Positions 34,578 to 44,701 are shown, numbered from the stretch's first letter. The stretch is DNA of 64,000 bases from Coprococcus sp. (GCA_016297495.1 JAEDGN010000003.1:26892-90891), one strand, 5' to 3'. Made by a program: numbers and translations. The notes: generated by a model from the sequence alone, not told the origin.

Positions 34578-36368
34578 ATGGCTGAATCAATGAGCGGTAT
34601 GAAACGTACCCATCGTTGTGCGGAGCTTGGCAAAGCTCAGATTGGGCAGTATGTGACCGTTATGGGCTGGGTTCAGAAGAGCAGAAATAAAGGCGGCGTT
34701 ATTTTTGTTGATCTGAGAGATCGTTCCGGTATTTTGCAGATTATTTTTGAGGAAGGCAATTGCGGCAGCGAAGTATTTGAAAAAGCTGGAAAGCTGAGAA
34801 GTGAATTTGTAGCAGCTGTTACGGGTAAGGTGTGTGAACGTGCCGGAGCTGTTAATAAGAATCTTGCAACAGGTGAGATAGAGGTCGTGGCAGAACAGCT
34901 GAGAATATTGTCAGAGTCTGAGACACCGCCATTTCACATTGAAGAGAACAGCAAAACAAAGGAAGAGCTTCGTCTGAAATACAGATATCTGGATCTGAGA
35001 AGACCGGATATACAGAAGAATATTATTATGAGAAGCAAGGCCTGTGCCGTCATCAGAAACTTCCTTTCTGAGGAAGGTTTTCTTGAAATCGAGACACCGA
35101 TGCTGACAAAGAGTACGCCGGAAGGAGCAAGAGATTATCTTGTGCCAAGTCGTGTACATCCGGGTACATTTTATGCTTTGCCGCAGTCTCCGCAGCTTTT
35201 TAAGCAGCTGCTGATGGTATCCGGTTACGATCGTTATTTCCAGATTGCAAGATGTTTCAGAGATGAGGATCTTCGTGCGGACAGACAGCCTGAATTTACT
35301 CAGGTAGATATGGAACTGTCTTTCGTAGATGTGGATGATGTCATTGATGTTAATGAACGTCTGCTGGCAAAACTGTTTAAGGAAATTATCGGTGTTGAGG
35401 TATCTCTGCCTATTCAGAGAATGACATGGCAGGAAGCCATGGACCGTTTTGGTTCTGATAAACCGGATACACGTTTCGGTATGGAATTGAATGATGTAAC
35501 AGAGGTTGTTCGTGGCTGCGATTTTGCGGTATTTAAGAATGCCATTGAAGCCGGTGGATCAGTCCGGGGTATCAATGCAAAAGGACAGGGCACAATGCCC
35601 CGGAAAAAGATTGATGCGCTGACAGCATTTGTTAAAGATTATGGTGCCAAGGGACTGGCCTATGTGGCTATTCAGCCGGATGGTTCCATTAAGTCTTCCT
35701 TTGCAAAATTCATGAAGGAAGAAGAAATGCAGGCATTGATTCATGCCATGCAGGGTGAACCGGGAGATCTGCTTTTATTTGCTGCTGACAGGAATAAGGT
35801 TGTCTATGCATCTTTGGGTGCATTGAGACTTGAACTGGCTGATCAGATGGGGCTCCTGGACAAGAATCAGTATAATTTCCTCTGGGTGACGGAATTCCCA
35901 TTGCTTGAGTGGTCTGAAGAAGAGAATCGTTATCAGGCGATGCATCATCCATTTACCATGCCGATGGAGGAGGATCTGCAATATATTGATACAGATCCGG
36001 GACGTGTGCGTGCAAAAGCTTACGATATTGTTTTGAATGGAACAGAGATTGGCGGAGGCAGTGTTCGTATTCATCAGGACGATATTCAGGAGAAGATGTT
36101 TGAGGCACTTGGCTTTACTCAGGAGAGAGCCCATGACCAGTTTGGTTTCCTTTTGGAAGCTTTCAGATATGGTGTACCACCACATGCAGGACTGGCTTAT
36201 GGTCTTGACCGCCTGATCATGCTGATGGCTCAGGTGGACAGCATTCGGGATGTCATTGCGTTCCCGAAGGTAAAGGATGCATCCTGTCTGCTGACCAGTG
36301 CGCCGGGCGCAGTTGATGATAAGCAGCTGGAAGAACTGGGTATCTGTGTAGCTGAGACAAAAGAATGA
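34578..36368 (+). CDS. aspS: Aspartyl-tRNA synthetase (bacterial type)
   Basis: Charges tRNA-Asp. 596 residues with the N-terminal OB anticodon domain (VTVMGWVQKSRNKGGVIFVDLRDR), motif 1 near ETPMLTKSTPEGARDY, motif 2 YFQIARCFRDEDLRADRQPEFTQ, the bacterial GAD insertion and motif 3 GLAYGLDRL. GAGGAG precedes the ATG at 34578. The hisS-aspS order is common in Firmicutes. Its stop codon overlaps the start of the DUF1294 gene. Confidence 0.97.
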   Translation: MAESMSGMKRTHRCAELGKAQIGQYVTVMGWVQKSRNKGGVIFVDLRDRSGILQIIFEEGNCGSEVFEKAGKLRSEFVAAVTGKVCERAGAVNKNLATGEIEVVAEQLRILSESETPPFHIEENSKTKEELRLKYRYLDLRRPDIQKNIIMRSKACAVIRNFLSEEGFLEIETPMLTKSTPEGARDYLVPSRVHPGTFYALPQSPQLFKQLLMVSGYDRYFQIARCFRDEDLRADRQPEFTQVDMELSFVDVDDVIDVNERLLAKLFKEIIGVEVSLPIQRMTWQEAMDRFGSDKPDTRFGMELNDVTEVVRGCDFAVFKNAIEAGGSVRGINAKGQGTMPRKKIDALTAFVKDYGAKGLAYVAIQPDGSIKSSFAKFMKEEEMQALIHAMQGEPGDLLLFAADRNKVVYASLGALRLELADQMGLLDKNQYNFLWVTEFPLLEWSEEENRYQAMHHPFTMPMEEDLQYIDTDPGRVRAKAYDIVLNGTEIGGGSVRIHQDDIQEKMFEALGFTQERAHDQFGFLLEAFRYGVPPHAGLAYGLDRLIMLMAQVDSIRDVIAFPKVKDASCLLTSAPGAVDDKQLEELGICVAETKE

Positions 36369-36631
36369 TTGTTTTGATCATTTATCTTTTAATTATGAAT
36401 ATGGCAGGTATCATTATCTGTGGTATTGACAAGAAACGGGCTGTCAGACACTGGTGGAGAATTCCCGAGAGACAGATTTTTCTGATAGCTGTTTTGGGTG
36501 GCAGTGTTGGTGTATTAATCGGCATGTATTGTTTTAGACATAAAACAAAGCACAGACAATTTACCATAGGAATACCATTGATTCTGCTGTGTCAGATGAT
36601 GTTGGTTATGATTATAATCAGATTTTTATAA
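36365..36631 (+). CDS. DUF1294 family small membrane protein
   Basis: 88 residues with three hydrophobic helices. The pattern [44 protein letters not shown] is typical of DUF1294. Function unknown. The ATG overlaps the aspS stop (ATGA), so it is translationally coupled to aspS; glyA follows 28 bases later. Confidence 0.85.
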   Translation: MIVLIIYLLIMNMAGIIICGIDKKRAVRHWWRIPERQIFLIAVLGGSVGVLIGMYCFRHKTKHRQFTIGIPLILLCQMMLVMIIIRFL

Positions 36632-36659
36632 TGAAAAGAAGCTGGAGGAGGTAATTCCG

Positions 36660-37898
36660 ATGTACTCATTTGATGAAATTCAGGCAGTTGACAGTGAGAT
36701 TGCGGAAGCCATTGAGCTGGAGACAGGAAGACAGAACCGCAATATTGAATTAATTGCTTCAGAAAATTTTGTAAGTAAGGCTGTAATGGCGGCTATGGGC
36801 AGCCCACTGACCAATAAATATGCTGAAGGATATCCCGGAAAGCGGTATTATGGCGGCTGCCAGTATGTGGATATTGTGGAAAATCTGGCAATCGAGCGTG
36901 CAAAGAAGTTGTTTGGTGCCGCTTATGCCAATGTTCAGCCACATTCCGGTGCCCAGGCCAATATGGCAGTATTTCAGGCTTTCCTGAAGCCGGGCGATAC
37001 ATTCATGGGCATGAATCTTGATCATGGCGGTCATCTGACGCATGGCAGTCCGGCTAATTTTTCCGGAAAGGTTTTCCATTGTGTACCATATGGTGTGAAT
37101 GAACAGGGATTTATTGATTATGACGAGGTAGAGCGTATTGCTCTGGAATGCCAGCCGAAGCTGATTGTTGCCGGTGCCAGTGCATATTGCCGAACCATTG
37201 ATTTTAAGCGTTTCAGAGAAATTGCCGATCAGGTGGGAGCTATTCTGATGGTGGATATGGCACATATTGCAGGTCTGGTGGCAGCAGGCTTACATCCAAG
37301 CCCGATTCCTTATGCCCATGTAGTGACAACAACAACCCACAAAACGCTTCGGGGACCAAGGGGTGGTCTGATTCTCTGCGGTACAGATGAATATGCCAAA
37401 AAGCTGAATTCAGCCATATTCCCGGGAACTCAGGGGGGGCCTCTGATGCATGTGATTGCAGCAAAGGCTGTAGCATTTAAAGAGGCGCTGAGTGATGATT
37501 TCAAGGAATATCAGAAGCAGATTATTGTGAATGCACAGGCTCTGGCAGATGGATTGACAAAGAGGGGCATTAAAATTGTATCCGGCGGTACAGATAATCA
37601 TCTGATGCTGGTTGATCTGCAGGAGCTGGGTCTGACAGGCAAGCAGGCTGAGAAGATGCTGGATGAAGTGCATATTACGTGTAATAAGAATACGATTCCG
37701 AATGATCCACAGTCTCCGTTTGTAACTAGTGGTTTGAGACTGGGCACACCGGCTGCAACAACCAGAGGTTTTGATGCTGCCGATATGGATCAGATTGCCG
37801 AAGCTATTGCAATTACTCTGAAGGATTTCGAAGGCAATAAGGAGAAGGCTGTTGCCATCGTAAAATCACTGACAGATAAATATCCATTATACGCTTAA
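36660..37898 (+). CDS. glyA: Serine hydroxymethyltransferase
   Basis: PLP enzyme converting serine and THF to glycine and 5,10-methylene-THF, the one-carbon donor used by the MTHFR fusion at 54.6-56.4 kb. 412 residues. N-terminal [12 protein letters not shown] Lys228 in [14 protein letters not shown], and LMLVDL are all present. GGAGG precedes the ATG. A strong terminator follows. Confidence 0.97.
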   Translation: MYSFDEIQAVDSEIAEAIELETGRQNRNIELIASENFVSKAVMAAMGSPLTNKYAEGYPGKRYYGGCQYVDIVENLAIERAKKLFGAAYANVQPHSGAQANMAVFQAFLKPGDTFMGMNLDHGGHLTHGSPANFSGKVFHCVPYGVNEQGFIDYDEVERIALECQPKLIVAGASAYCRTIDFKRFREIADQVGAILMVDMAHIAGLVAAGLHPSPIPYAHVVTTTTHKTLRGPRGGLILCGTDEYAKKLNSAIFPGTQGGPLMHVIAAKAVAFKEALSDDFKEYQKQIIVNAQALADGLTKRGIKIVSGGTDNHLMLVDLQELGLTGKQAEKMLDEVHITCNKNTIPNDPQSPFVTSGLRLGTPAATTRGFDAADMDQIAEAIAITLKDFEGNKEKAVAIVKSLTDKYPLYA

Positions 37899-37900
37899 TG

Positions 37901-37939
37901 ATAAAGCCGCTGCAAACATTGATGATGCAGCGGCTTTAT
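37901..37939. terminator. Bidirectional terminator between glyA and the HAD gene
   Basis: ATAAAGCCGCTGCA (37901-37914) pairs perfectly with TGCAGCGGCTTTAT (37926-37939); A/T-rich flanks on both sides suit convergent termination. Confidence 0.9.
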
Positions 37940-37949
37940 TAAAAATCTC

Positions 37950-38741
37950 TTAGATTAATCCTGCCTTTTTAAGAGCATTGGCAATACCATTGTTTTCTAC
38001 AGTATCCGTAATGATTTCGGCATATGGATCCAATACCGATGAATGTTCTCCCATGGCAATTCCGTGTGCGGCTGCCTTGAGCATGGCCAGGTCATTGCTG
38101 CTGTCTCCGAAGGCCCATGTATTATCCATGGAAATATTCAGATGGTCTGCCAGCAGCTGCATACCTGAGGCTTTGGAGAAGCCCCGGGGAATACATTCAT
38201 ACATACCATTTCCACGATCAATGGCTTCGATATCCTGACTGACTGTCTGAATAAACTGGTTTGTCCGGGCCTCATCATCAGAGATGATGATGAATTTGTC
38301 AAAATTAAAATTCTTTTCATCGATGAAAGCGGTCAAACCAAGTCCCAGCTCCCTAAAGGAGAACTTGATCTGGTTGAGAATATTCTGGCGATAGAGTCCC
38401 CGCTTACAATAGACATCCTCTGAACCTTCCAGAAAGGTTTCGATATCCAGACTCTCCATCAGATCAATCAGTTCGATGCCGCGTTCCCTGGAAAAAGAGT
38501 GAGACAGAAGAGTCTGGCCGTGATAGATAATCCGGGTTCCGCAGCCACACAAAAAACCATCGAAGGAAAGTTTTTTTATCTCATCAGGCAAGGTTCGGAG
38601 AGTACGTCCTGTATTGATCAATGCCAGATGACCATTGGCCTGGGCCTGATGAATGGCACGGATGGCACTCTCGGGTATCCGGTGTGTGTGCTCAGACAGG
38701 AGAGTACCGTCAATGTCAAAAAATAATAATTGCGGCTGCAT
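37950..38741 (-). CDS. Cof-type HAD phosphatase
   Basis: 263 residues. HAD motif I FFDIDGTLL (Asp9 and Asp11), motif II NTGR, a C2-type cap, and motif IV WAFGDSSNDLAML identify the Cof/YbiV-type sugar-phosphate phosphatases. The substrate is not predictable. It starts one base after the LUD gene stop on the minus strand, so the two form an operon. Confidence 0.9.
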   Translation of the reverse strand: MQPQLLFFDIDGTLLSEHTHRIPESAIRAIHQAQANGHLALINTGRTLRTLPDEIKKLSFDGFLCGCGTRIIYHGQTLLSHSFSRERGIELIDLMESLDIETFLEGSEDVYCKRGLYRQNILNQIKFSFRELGLGLTAFIDEKNFNFDKFIIISDDEARTNQFIQTVSQDIEAIDRGNGMYECIPRGFSKASGMQLLADHLNISMDNTWAFGDSSNDLAMLKAAAHGIAMGEHSSVLDPYAEIITDTVENNGIANALKKAGLI

Positions 38742-38742
38742 T

Positions 38743-39378
38743 TTAATAACCCAGCTCTTCTCCGACCAGAATGATTTTGATTCTGCCAGGGATATTAGAC
38801 CGGCGGGTAATAACAGTGTGGGTGCAGATACAGTCCGGACTCAGACAATCACCGCATTTGCCTGTCATGGCACAAGGTGTTTTTTTGTTCAGACGCACGG
38901 TATTTGGTGGAGCTGCTGAAAGTTTGACACGTTGATAGGCCTCTTCCACATCGGTACAGACCTTATTCATACCGGTGACAATAATAACGTTTTTCGGACC
39001 ATGGATCAGTGAGGCGACACGGTTGCCGTTGCCGTCAATGTTGACCAGCTGACCGTCCACAGTGATAGCGTTGGTGCTCATAAAATAGTAGTCACAGATG
39101 GCTATTTTGGAAAAAATCTCATCACGTTCGCTATCTGTTTTGGCGGCAAAACGATCAAGGAATATGTAGTTGGAAGACTTGATTGCTTCATTAAAACCAA
39201 TCTCACCGAGTGTTATGGAACCGCCGCTGGCAACAGTACAGCCTTCGGTAAGGCAGCTCATGGATTTTTCAAGGGCTTCTTTTCTGTCTGTCGCGAAACT
39301 TGCTTCAAAACCGCGTTTTTGGAGGGCGGGAATCATGGTGTTGGCCAGGTTGGCATAATATTGTTGCTTAGGTGTCAT
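38743..39378 (-). CDS. LUD domain protein (lactate-utilisation family) with C-terminal Cys cluster
   Basis: 211 residues from the preferred ATG at 39378, 6 bases after AGGAGG (another ATG at 39381 is closer). The LUD/DUF162 fold is shown by EALEKSMSCLTEGCTVASGGSITLGEIG and VIIVTGMNKVC. Unlike LutC it carries a C-terminal Cys cluster (CAMTGKCGDCLSPDCIC), possibly a metal or Fe-S site; this part is inference. No lutA or lutB partner is nearby, so a lactate-oxidation role is uncertain. Confidence 0.8.
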   Translation of the reverse strand: MTPKQQYYANLANTMIPALQKRGFEASFATDRKEALEKSMSCLTEGCTVASGGSITLGEIGFNEAIKSSNYIFLDRFAAKTDSERDEIFSKIAICDYYFMSTNAITVDGQLVNIDGNGNRVASLIHGPKNVIIVTGMNKVCTDVEEAYQRVKLSAAPPNTVRLNKKTPCAMTGKCGDCLSPDCICTHTVITRRSNIPGRIKIILVGEELGY

Positions 39379-39423
39379 CATAAACCTCCTTTATGTTCAT
39401 TAGATGAAGTATAATAAAAAACG

Positions 39424-39452
39424 TTTAACTTTATGAGATAAACTGCTATAAT
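39424..39452 (+). promoter_or_regulatory. Promoter of the transaldolase-family gene
   Basis: -35 TTTAAC (39424-39429), 17-base spacer, -10 TATAAT (39447-39452). The -10 lies inside a palindrome GCTATAATTATAGC. Confidence 0.6.
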
Positions 39453-39498
39453 TATAGCATGAAAGAAAAAAATAGAAAATAAAAGGAGGAACTGAATT

Positions 39499-40152
39499 AT
39501 GAAATTTTTTATTGATACTGCAAAGGTGGAAGATATCCGTAAGGCCAATGATATGGGGGTTATCTGCGGAGTGACCACCAATCCTTCACTGATTGCAAAG
39601 GAAGGAAGAGATTTTAATGAAGTGATTAAAGAGATTACAACCATTGTGGATGGCCCTATCAGCGGCGAAGTAAAGGCTACGACTGTTGATGCAGAAGGTA
39701 TGATCAGAGAAGGCCGTGAAATCGCAGCTATTCATCCGAATATGGTTGTGAAGATTCCAATGACTGTAGAGGGACTGAAAGCAGTCAAGGTATTATCAGC
39801 AGAAGGCATTAAAACGAATGTGACATTGATTTTCACAGCTAATCAGGCGCTGTTGGCAGCAGAAGCCGGAGCAACCTATGTTTCTCCGTTCCTTGGAAGA
39901 CTGGATGATATCAGTCAGCCGGGCATTGATCTGATCCGTACAATTGCTGAGATTTTTGATATTTATGATTATGATACGGAGATTATTGCCGCATCTGTAA
40001 GAAACCCGATTCATGTGACGGATTGTGCCCTGGCAGGTGCGGATATTGCAACTGTTCCTTATAATGTCATTGAACAGATGACCAAACATCCGTTGACAGA
40101 TCAGGGAATTGCCAAGTTCCAGGCAGATTATCGCGCAGTATTTGGAGAATAG
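39499..40152 (+). CDS. Transaldolase / fructose-6-phosphate aldolase family (TalC-like)
   Basis: 217 residues, the short TalC/FSA class, which forms a TIM barrel with Schiff-base Lys85 (MVVKIPMT). N-terminal MKFFIDTA and [13 protein letters not shown] are diagnostic. Related enzymes are either transaldolases or fructose-6-phosphate aldolases, and the sequence alone does not decide it. AAAGGAGG precedes the ATG. topB follows after 3 bases. Confidence 0.92.
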   Translation: MKFFIDTAKVEDIRKANDMGVICGVTTNPSLIAKEGRDFNEVIKEITTIVDGPISGEVKATTVDAEGMIREGREIAAIHPNMVVKIPMTVEGLKAVKVLSAEGIKTNVTLIFTANQALLAAEAGATYVSPFLGRLDDISQPGIDLIRTIAEIFDIYDYDTEIIAASVRNPIHVTDCALAGADIATVPYNVIEQMTKHPLTDQGIAKFQADYRAVFGE

Positions 40153-40155
40153 GGC

Positions 40156-42195
40156 GTGCAGTCAAAGTCATTATACATAGCAGAAAAGCCCAGTGTGGCC
40201 AGAGAATTTGCCAAAGTGCTGAATGTGGGAGGTCGGGCGGCTGACGGATATCTGGAGTCAGCGGATGCAGTTGTCACATGGTGTGTCGGACATCTTGTGA
40301 CCATGAGTTACCCGGAAGCCTATGATCCGAAGCTGAAAAAATGGTCTCTGGACACACTGCCTTTTTTGCCTGAAGAATTCAGATATGAATTAATAGAAGA
40401 TGTAAAAAAACAATTTCATATTGTAGAGCGTCTGTTGAATAGAGCAGATGTTGCCTGCATCTACGTCTGTACAGATTCCGGTCGTGAGGGGGAATATATA
40501 TACAGACTGGTAGATCAGATGGCTCACGTGGGGCAGAAGGAAAAACGCCGTGTCTGGATAGATTCTCAGACAGAGGAGGAAATTCTTCGTGGCATTAAAG
40601 AAGCCAAACCATTGTCAGAGTATGATCACCTGGCAGATTCTGCCTATCTGCGAGCAAAAGAAGATTATCTGATGGGGATTAATTTTTCGCGTTTGCTTAC
40701 ATTAAAATATGGACAGTCAATATCTAATTATCTGGGTACAAAATATACAGTTATTTCTGTTGGACGTGTTATGACCTGTGTACTGGGCATGGTGGTTCGC
40801 CGGGAGCGGGAAATACGATCTTTCGTGAAGACACCATTTTATCGTGTGATGGCACTGCTGGATGTGAAGGGACGGGAGGCAGAGGCTGAATGGCGTGTGA
40901 CAGAGGAGTCCGTTGCATGGCAAAAACCTGTACTTTATAAAGAAAATGGCTTTAAAACCGAAGAAGATGCCAGAAAGCTTATTCGATATATTGAAAAAGA
41001 ACAGCCCATAGAGGCTGAAGTGATTGCTATTGAACGAAAGACGGAAAAGAAGAATCCGCCTTTGCTGTACAATCTGGCAGAGCTTCAGAATGATTGTTCC
41101 CGAATGTTCAAACTGAGCCCTGATGAGACTTTAAAAATCGTGCAGGAGTTGTATGAAAAAAAACTGGTTACGTATCCGAGAACAGATGCCAGAGTTTTGT
41201 CTACGGCAGTTGCGAAGGAGATATACAGAAATATTGGCGGTCTGAAGCAGGTTCCGGCTTTTGCCGGCATAGCAGAAGAGGTTCTGTCTATGGGAACATA
41301 CAAAAAGATAGCTTCTACAAAATATACCAATGATAAGCAGATTACAGACCATTATGCCATTATTCCCACCGGACAGGGACTGGGGGCTTTGAAAGGACTG
41401 CACCCACAGTCGGTAAAAGTTTATGAAGCGATTGTCCGTCGTTTCCTGAGCATATTTTATCCTCCGGCACAGTACAGGAAAGTATCCATGGAATTAAAGA
41501 TACGAACAGAAAGCTTTTTTGCCAGTTTTAAGGTACTGACTGAAGAAGGTTATCTGAAGGTGGCCGGGATACCAAGAAAAATACAGAGTACGGCGAAGTC
41601 TTCGGAGGAAGATCAGACAGAGGATATAAGATGTGATGCGGCATTTCTTGAGGTACTGAAAGAGCTGAAAAAAGGCATGAAGCTTCCGGTTAATGGTCTG
41701 ACCATCAGAGAAGGTGAGACATCTCCCCCAAAACGGTATAACTCCGGTTCGTTGATTCTTGCCATGGAGAATGCCGGACAGTTCATAGAGGATGAGGATC
41801 TTCGTGCCCAGATTAAGGGCTCAGGTATAGGTACAAGCGCTACCCGTGCGGAGATTCTGAAGAAACTGGTGACCATCCGTTATCTGGCACTGAATAAAAA
41901 GACGCAGATTGTGACACCAACGCAGCTGGGAGAAATGGTTTATGAGGTAGTGGATAATTCTATTCGCTCTCTGCTGAATCCTGAACTGACGGCCAGCTGG
42001 GAAAAGGGACTGACTTATGTGGCTGAGGGAAGTATAACACCGGATGTGTATATGGAAAAACTGGAGCGTTTTATTTCTGACAGAACCGGGCGGGTCATGC
42101 AGATGCATAATCAGTATCAGCTGAGGGAAAGATATGACAGCTTTGCAGATATTTACAGAAAACCGGCAAAAAATAAAAAGGTTAAAGAGCCATAG
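40156..42195 (+). CDS. topB: DNA topoisomerase III (type IA)
   Basis: 679 residues. TOPRIM domain begins LYIAEKPSVAREFAKVL and includes TDSGREGEYIYRLV; the catalytic Tyr340 lies in VTYPRTDAR; GIGTSATRAEIL follows. There is no C-terminal zinc-ribbon tail, consistent with TopB rather than TopA. It starts with GTG 40156, with GGAG located inside the end of the preceding gene, so it depends on translational coupling. The TOPRIM DxD motif reads DSG, a variant that I recall from Firmicute TopB. Confidence 0.93.
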   Translation: MQSKSLYIAEKPSVAREFAKVLNVGGRAADGYLESADAVVTWCVGHLVTMSYPEAYDPKLKKWSLDTLPFLPEEFRYELIEDVKKQFHIVERLLNRADVACIYVCTDSGREGEYIYRLVDQMAHVGQKEKRRVWIDSQTEEEILRGIKEAKPLSEYDHLADSAYLRAKEDYLMGINFSRLLTLKYGQSISNYLGTKYTVISVGRVMTCVLGMVVRREREIRSFVKTPFYRVMALLDVKGREAEAEWRVTEESVAWQKPVLYKENGFKTEEDARKLIRYIEKEQPIEAEVIAIERKTEKKNPPLLYNLAELQNDCSRMFKLSPDETLKIVQELYEKKLVTYPRTDARVLSTAVAKEIYRNIGGLKQVPAFAGIAEEVLSMGTYKKIASTKYTNDKQITDHYAIIPTGQGLGALKGLHPQSVKVYEAIVRRFLSIFYPPAQYRKVSMELKIRTESFFASFKVLTEEGYLKVAGIPRKIQSTAKSSEEDQTEDIRCDAAFLEVLKELKKGMKLPVNGLTIREGETSPPKRYNSGSLILAMENAGQFIEDEDLRAQIKGSGIGTSATRAEILKKLVTIRYLALNKKTQIVTPTQLGEMVYEVVDNSIRSLLNPELTASWEKGLTYVAEGSITPDVYMEKLERFISDRTGRVMQMHNQYQLRERYDSFADIYRKPAKNKKVKEP

Positions 42196-42209
42196 AAGTG
42201 GAGGATATT

Positions 42210-42881
42210 ATGTACGAGGGATTGAAGATAGAGAATATGTATACCCTGTCAGAAACAATGGCAGCAGATCTGCTGACATCAGTGACCTATCCATGGGAAG
42301 CCCTGCCAAAAATCGGAGAGTTCATTAAGAAACTGGGGCCGTTGCTGCCTGCAGAGGAATATGATTACAGGGGTGATGATGTATGGGTAGCCAAAGATGC
42401 TGACGTATTCCCGTCTGCCTATATTCATGGACCGGCTATTATTGGAAAAGGTGCAGAGATTCGTCACTGTGCTTTTATCCGGGGAAATGCCATTGTAGGA
42501 GAAGGCGCCGTCGTTGGAAATTCAACGGAATTGAAAAATGTTATTTTATTTAATAAGGTTCAGGTACCGCATTATAATTATGTAGGTGATTCCATTCTTG
42601 GATTTAAGGCACATATGGGTGCAGGATCCATTACATCCAATGTAAAATCTGACAAGAAACTGGTGGTTGTTCACACGAAAGAGGGTAATATTGAAACAGG
42701 GCTGAAGAAATTCGGGGCTATGCTGGGAGACCGTGTGGAAGTGGGATGCAACAGTGTGCTAAATCCGGGAACAGTCCTGGGACCGGATGTAAATGTATAT
42801 CCGACATCTTCTGTCCGCGGTTATGTTCCGGCTGGCCATATTTATAAATCAGCAGAAAAAATAGTGAAAAAAGAGGCTTAG
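42210..42881 (+). CDS. Left-handed beta-helix acyl/nucleotidyltransferase-like protein
   Basis: 223 residues. Hexapeptide repeats (IHGPAIIGKGAEI, IVGEGAVVG, VGCNSVLNPGTVLG) form a left-handed beta-helix like the C-terminal half of GlmU, together with HYNYVGDSILG and AGSITSNVK as in sugar-nucleotide acetyltransferases. The nucleotidyltransferase domain of GlmU is missing. The start at 42210 follows GTGGAGG; a GTG at 42198 is possible. The function is likely acetylation of an unknown amino-sugar or similar substrate. Confidence 0.8.
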   Translation: MYEGLKIENMYTLSETMAADLLTSVTYPWEALPKIGEFIKKLGPLLPAEEYDYRGDDVWVAKDADVFPSAYIHGPAIIGKGAEIRHCAFIRGNAIVGEGAVVGNSTELKNVILFNKVQVPHYNYVGDSILGFKAHMGAGSITSNVKSDKKLVVVHTKEGNIETGLKKFGAMLGDRVEVGCNSVLNPGTVLGPDVNVYPTSSVRGYVPAGHIYKSAEKIVKKEA

Positions 42882-42882
42882 G

Positions 42883-43818
42883 ATGCAGAAGAGAATCACG
42901 GAGGCCCATTTGATTCTGGTGGTGACCTTTGGTTTGTACATTGGCTTTCAGTGGTGCCGTCAGTGGCTGCCTTTTGACAGTACGGTTTTTCAGGTGGCGG
43001 CGGGCCAGCTGATACTGGTACTTCCGGGAGCCTGCTGGATGAAACATAAAAAGGCCGATTTTAAAGAGCGGTTTAAATTGGATACGTTGTCCGGAGAGAA
43101 TGTAAAAATGGCTCTTGCCGTACTCTTTTGTGCTTATCCGGCTGCGGTACTGCTGAATATCCTGTCCATGATGTTTGTTAAGAATGCGATGACATCTGTT
43201 ATTTCGTCCATGGTACCTCTTGGATTATTTCCAATGCTCTTTATAATGGCATTGATGCCGGCCTTCAATGAGGAATTTCTTTGCAGAGGCATTTTGTATC
43301 AGGCCTATTCTCCAATATCAAAAGTGGGCGGCGCAATTCTCAGTGCATTTGTTTTTGGACTGCTGCATTTGAATTTCAATCAGATGCCGTATGCCTTTTT
43401 TATAGGTATTGTTTTTGCGCTGATGGTAGAGGGTACGGGCTCTATTTATACATCTATGCTGATGCATTTTGTTTTAAATGGCGTGAATGTTGTTCTGAAT
43501 TTTATATCTTACAGAAGCAGTCCGGTCAGTACTGAGGAAAGTATGGCAGCATCACAGAAAATGATCGGTATGATGACAGAATCTCCGGAAGCTTTTCGGA
43601 ATAATTTGCTGATGATTGCTGTGCTTTTGCTCATTTTTATTGGAATGACAGGTATTATGATATGGAAAACATTCAAAATCAATGGCAGGAGTATGAATTC
43701 TCAAGAGGTTCCGGAAACGGAATTGAAGGCTGAAAGAACGTCCATTGTGGATGTCTGGATCCTGTTTTTTATCGGTTTCGCTCTGATTTTGACATATTTA
43801 AATACAAATTTTCTGTGA
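42883..43818 (+). CDS. CPBP family intramembrane metalloprotease
   Basis: 311 residues with about eight hydrophobic helices. The CPBP (CAAX/abortive infection) motif FNEEFLCRG gives Glu130, Glu131 and Arg135, and FGLLHLNFNQ gives the second metal-site His; a third His lies in MLMHFVLNG. Substrates of bacterial members are mostly unknown. The ATG follows the preceding stop by 1 base. Confidence 0.9.
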   Translation: MQKRITEAHLILVVTFGLYIGFQWCRQWLPFDSTVFQVAAGQLILVLPGACWMKHKKADFKERFKLDTLSGENVKMALAVLFCAYPAAVLLNILSMMFVKNAMTSVISSMVPLGLFPMLFIMALMPAFNEEFLCRGILYQAYSPISKVGGAILSAFVFGLLHLNFNQMPYAFFIGIVFALMVEGTGSIYTSMLMHFVLNGVNVVLNFISYRSSPVSTEESMAASQKMIGMMTESPEAFRNNLLMIAVLLLIFIGMTGIMIWKTFKINGRSMNSQEVPETELKAERTSIVDVWILFFIGFALILTYLNTNFL

Positions 43819-43878
43819 TTTTACGGAAAATTGCACTTCAAAAAATAATCCTTATAAGGATTGATGAAAGAGAATCGC

Positions 43879-43968
43879 AATTTTGTCATAAAATTATCAA
43901 AGATGACAAAATTAAAAATTCGCATAAAAAACGCTGGACTTCGAACCTGAATAATGCGAAAATATAGG
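43879..43968 (+). promoter_or_regulatory. Leader of the NifU-like/GGGtGRT operon with two inverted repeats
   Basis: A perfect 11-bp inverted repeat AATTTTGTCAT/ATGACAAAATT (43879-43889 and 43903-43913, 13-base spacer) is followed by a 7-bp one, TTCGCAT/ATGCGAA (43919-43925 and 43954-43960). A possible promoter is -35 TTCGAA (43940-43945), 17-base spacer, -10 TATAGG (43963-43968). The repeats look like operators or leader hairpins. AAAGGAG lies just before 44003. Confidence 0.55.
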
Positions 43969-44002
43969 CAGACATGATACATATTTTGAAAGGAGTCACA
44001 AA

Positions 44003-44695
44003 ATGATTTATTCACGTGAAGTAGAATTAATGTGTCCGGTTGCAAAAGGCGCAAAGCATGAACCTGCTCCAATCCCGGAAGAGGGAAAATGGGTTCATTC
44101 CAAAAAGATTGAAGATATTTCCGGTTTTACCCATGGCGTTGGCTGGTGTGCACCACAGCAGGGTGCCTGCAAACTGACACTGAATGTTAAAAATGGTGTT
44201 ATTGAAGAAGCCCTGGTTGAGACCATCGGATGTTCAGGTATGACTCACTCCGCAGCTATGGCAGCAGAGATTTTACAGGGAAAAACGATTTTAGAGGCTC
44301 TGAATACGGACCTTGTTTGTGACGCTATTAATACAGCTATGAGAGAACTGTTCCTGCAGATTGTTTACGGCAGAACCCAGAGTGCGTTCTCTGATGATGG
44401 TCTGGCAGTAGGCGCAGGTCTTGAAGATTTAGGTAAGGGCCTTCGCTCTCAGGTAGGTACAATGTACGGAACAAGAGCCAAAGGTGTTCGTTATCTGGAG
44501 ATGGCTGAAGGCTATGTAACAGGCCTTGCTCTTGACGAGAATGATGAAGTTATCGGTTATCAGTTTGTAAGTCTTGGAAAGATGACTGACTTTATCAAGA
44601 ATGGCGATGATCCTAATACTGCATGGGAAAAGGCAAAAGGTCAGTATGGCCGTGTGGCAGATGCAGTTAAAATTATCGACCCGAGAAAGGAGTAA
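44003..44695 (+). CDS. NifU/IscU-like Fe-S scaffold-related protein
   Basis: 230 residues. Residues 45-115 match the NifU_N/IscU fold, with GCSGMTHSAAMAAEILQGKTILEAL corresponding to the GC...GKT..EA region of scaffold proteins. Cys11, Cys49, Cys56, Cys77 and Cys106 are present, but the third scaffold Cys near the end of the IscU domain is replaced by a C-terminal extension (about 125-230) without Cys. It may therefore bind metal or clusters differently from IscU. The gene ends 6 bases before the GGGtGRT gene, with which it forms an operon. Confidence 0.8.
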   Translation: MIYSREVELMCPVAKGAKHEPAPIPEEGKWVHSKKIEDISGFTHGVGWCAPQQGACKLTLNVKNGVIEEALVETIGCSGMTHSAAMAAEILQGKTILEALNTDLVCDAINTAMRELFLQIVYGRTQSAFSDDGLAVGAGLEDLGKGLRSQVGTMYGTRAKGVRYLEMAEGYVTGLALDENDEVIGYQFVSLGKMTDFIKNGDDPNTAWEKAKGQYGRVADAVKIIDPRKE

Positions 44696-44701
44696 TCGAA
44701 G

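Noticed and set aside
42883..43818. CPBP protease as a phage-defence (abortive infection) system
   Set aside because: No defence genes adjoin it, and CPBP proteases have many housekeeping members.
43930..43950. TTCGAAC string looking like a tRNA T-loop
   Set aside because: No cloverleaf arms or acceptor stem surround it; no tRNA was found anywhere in the window.
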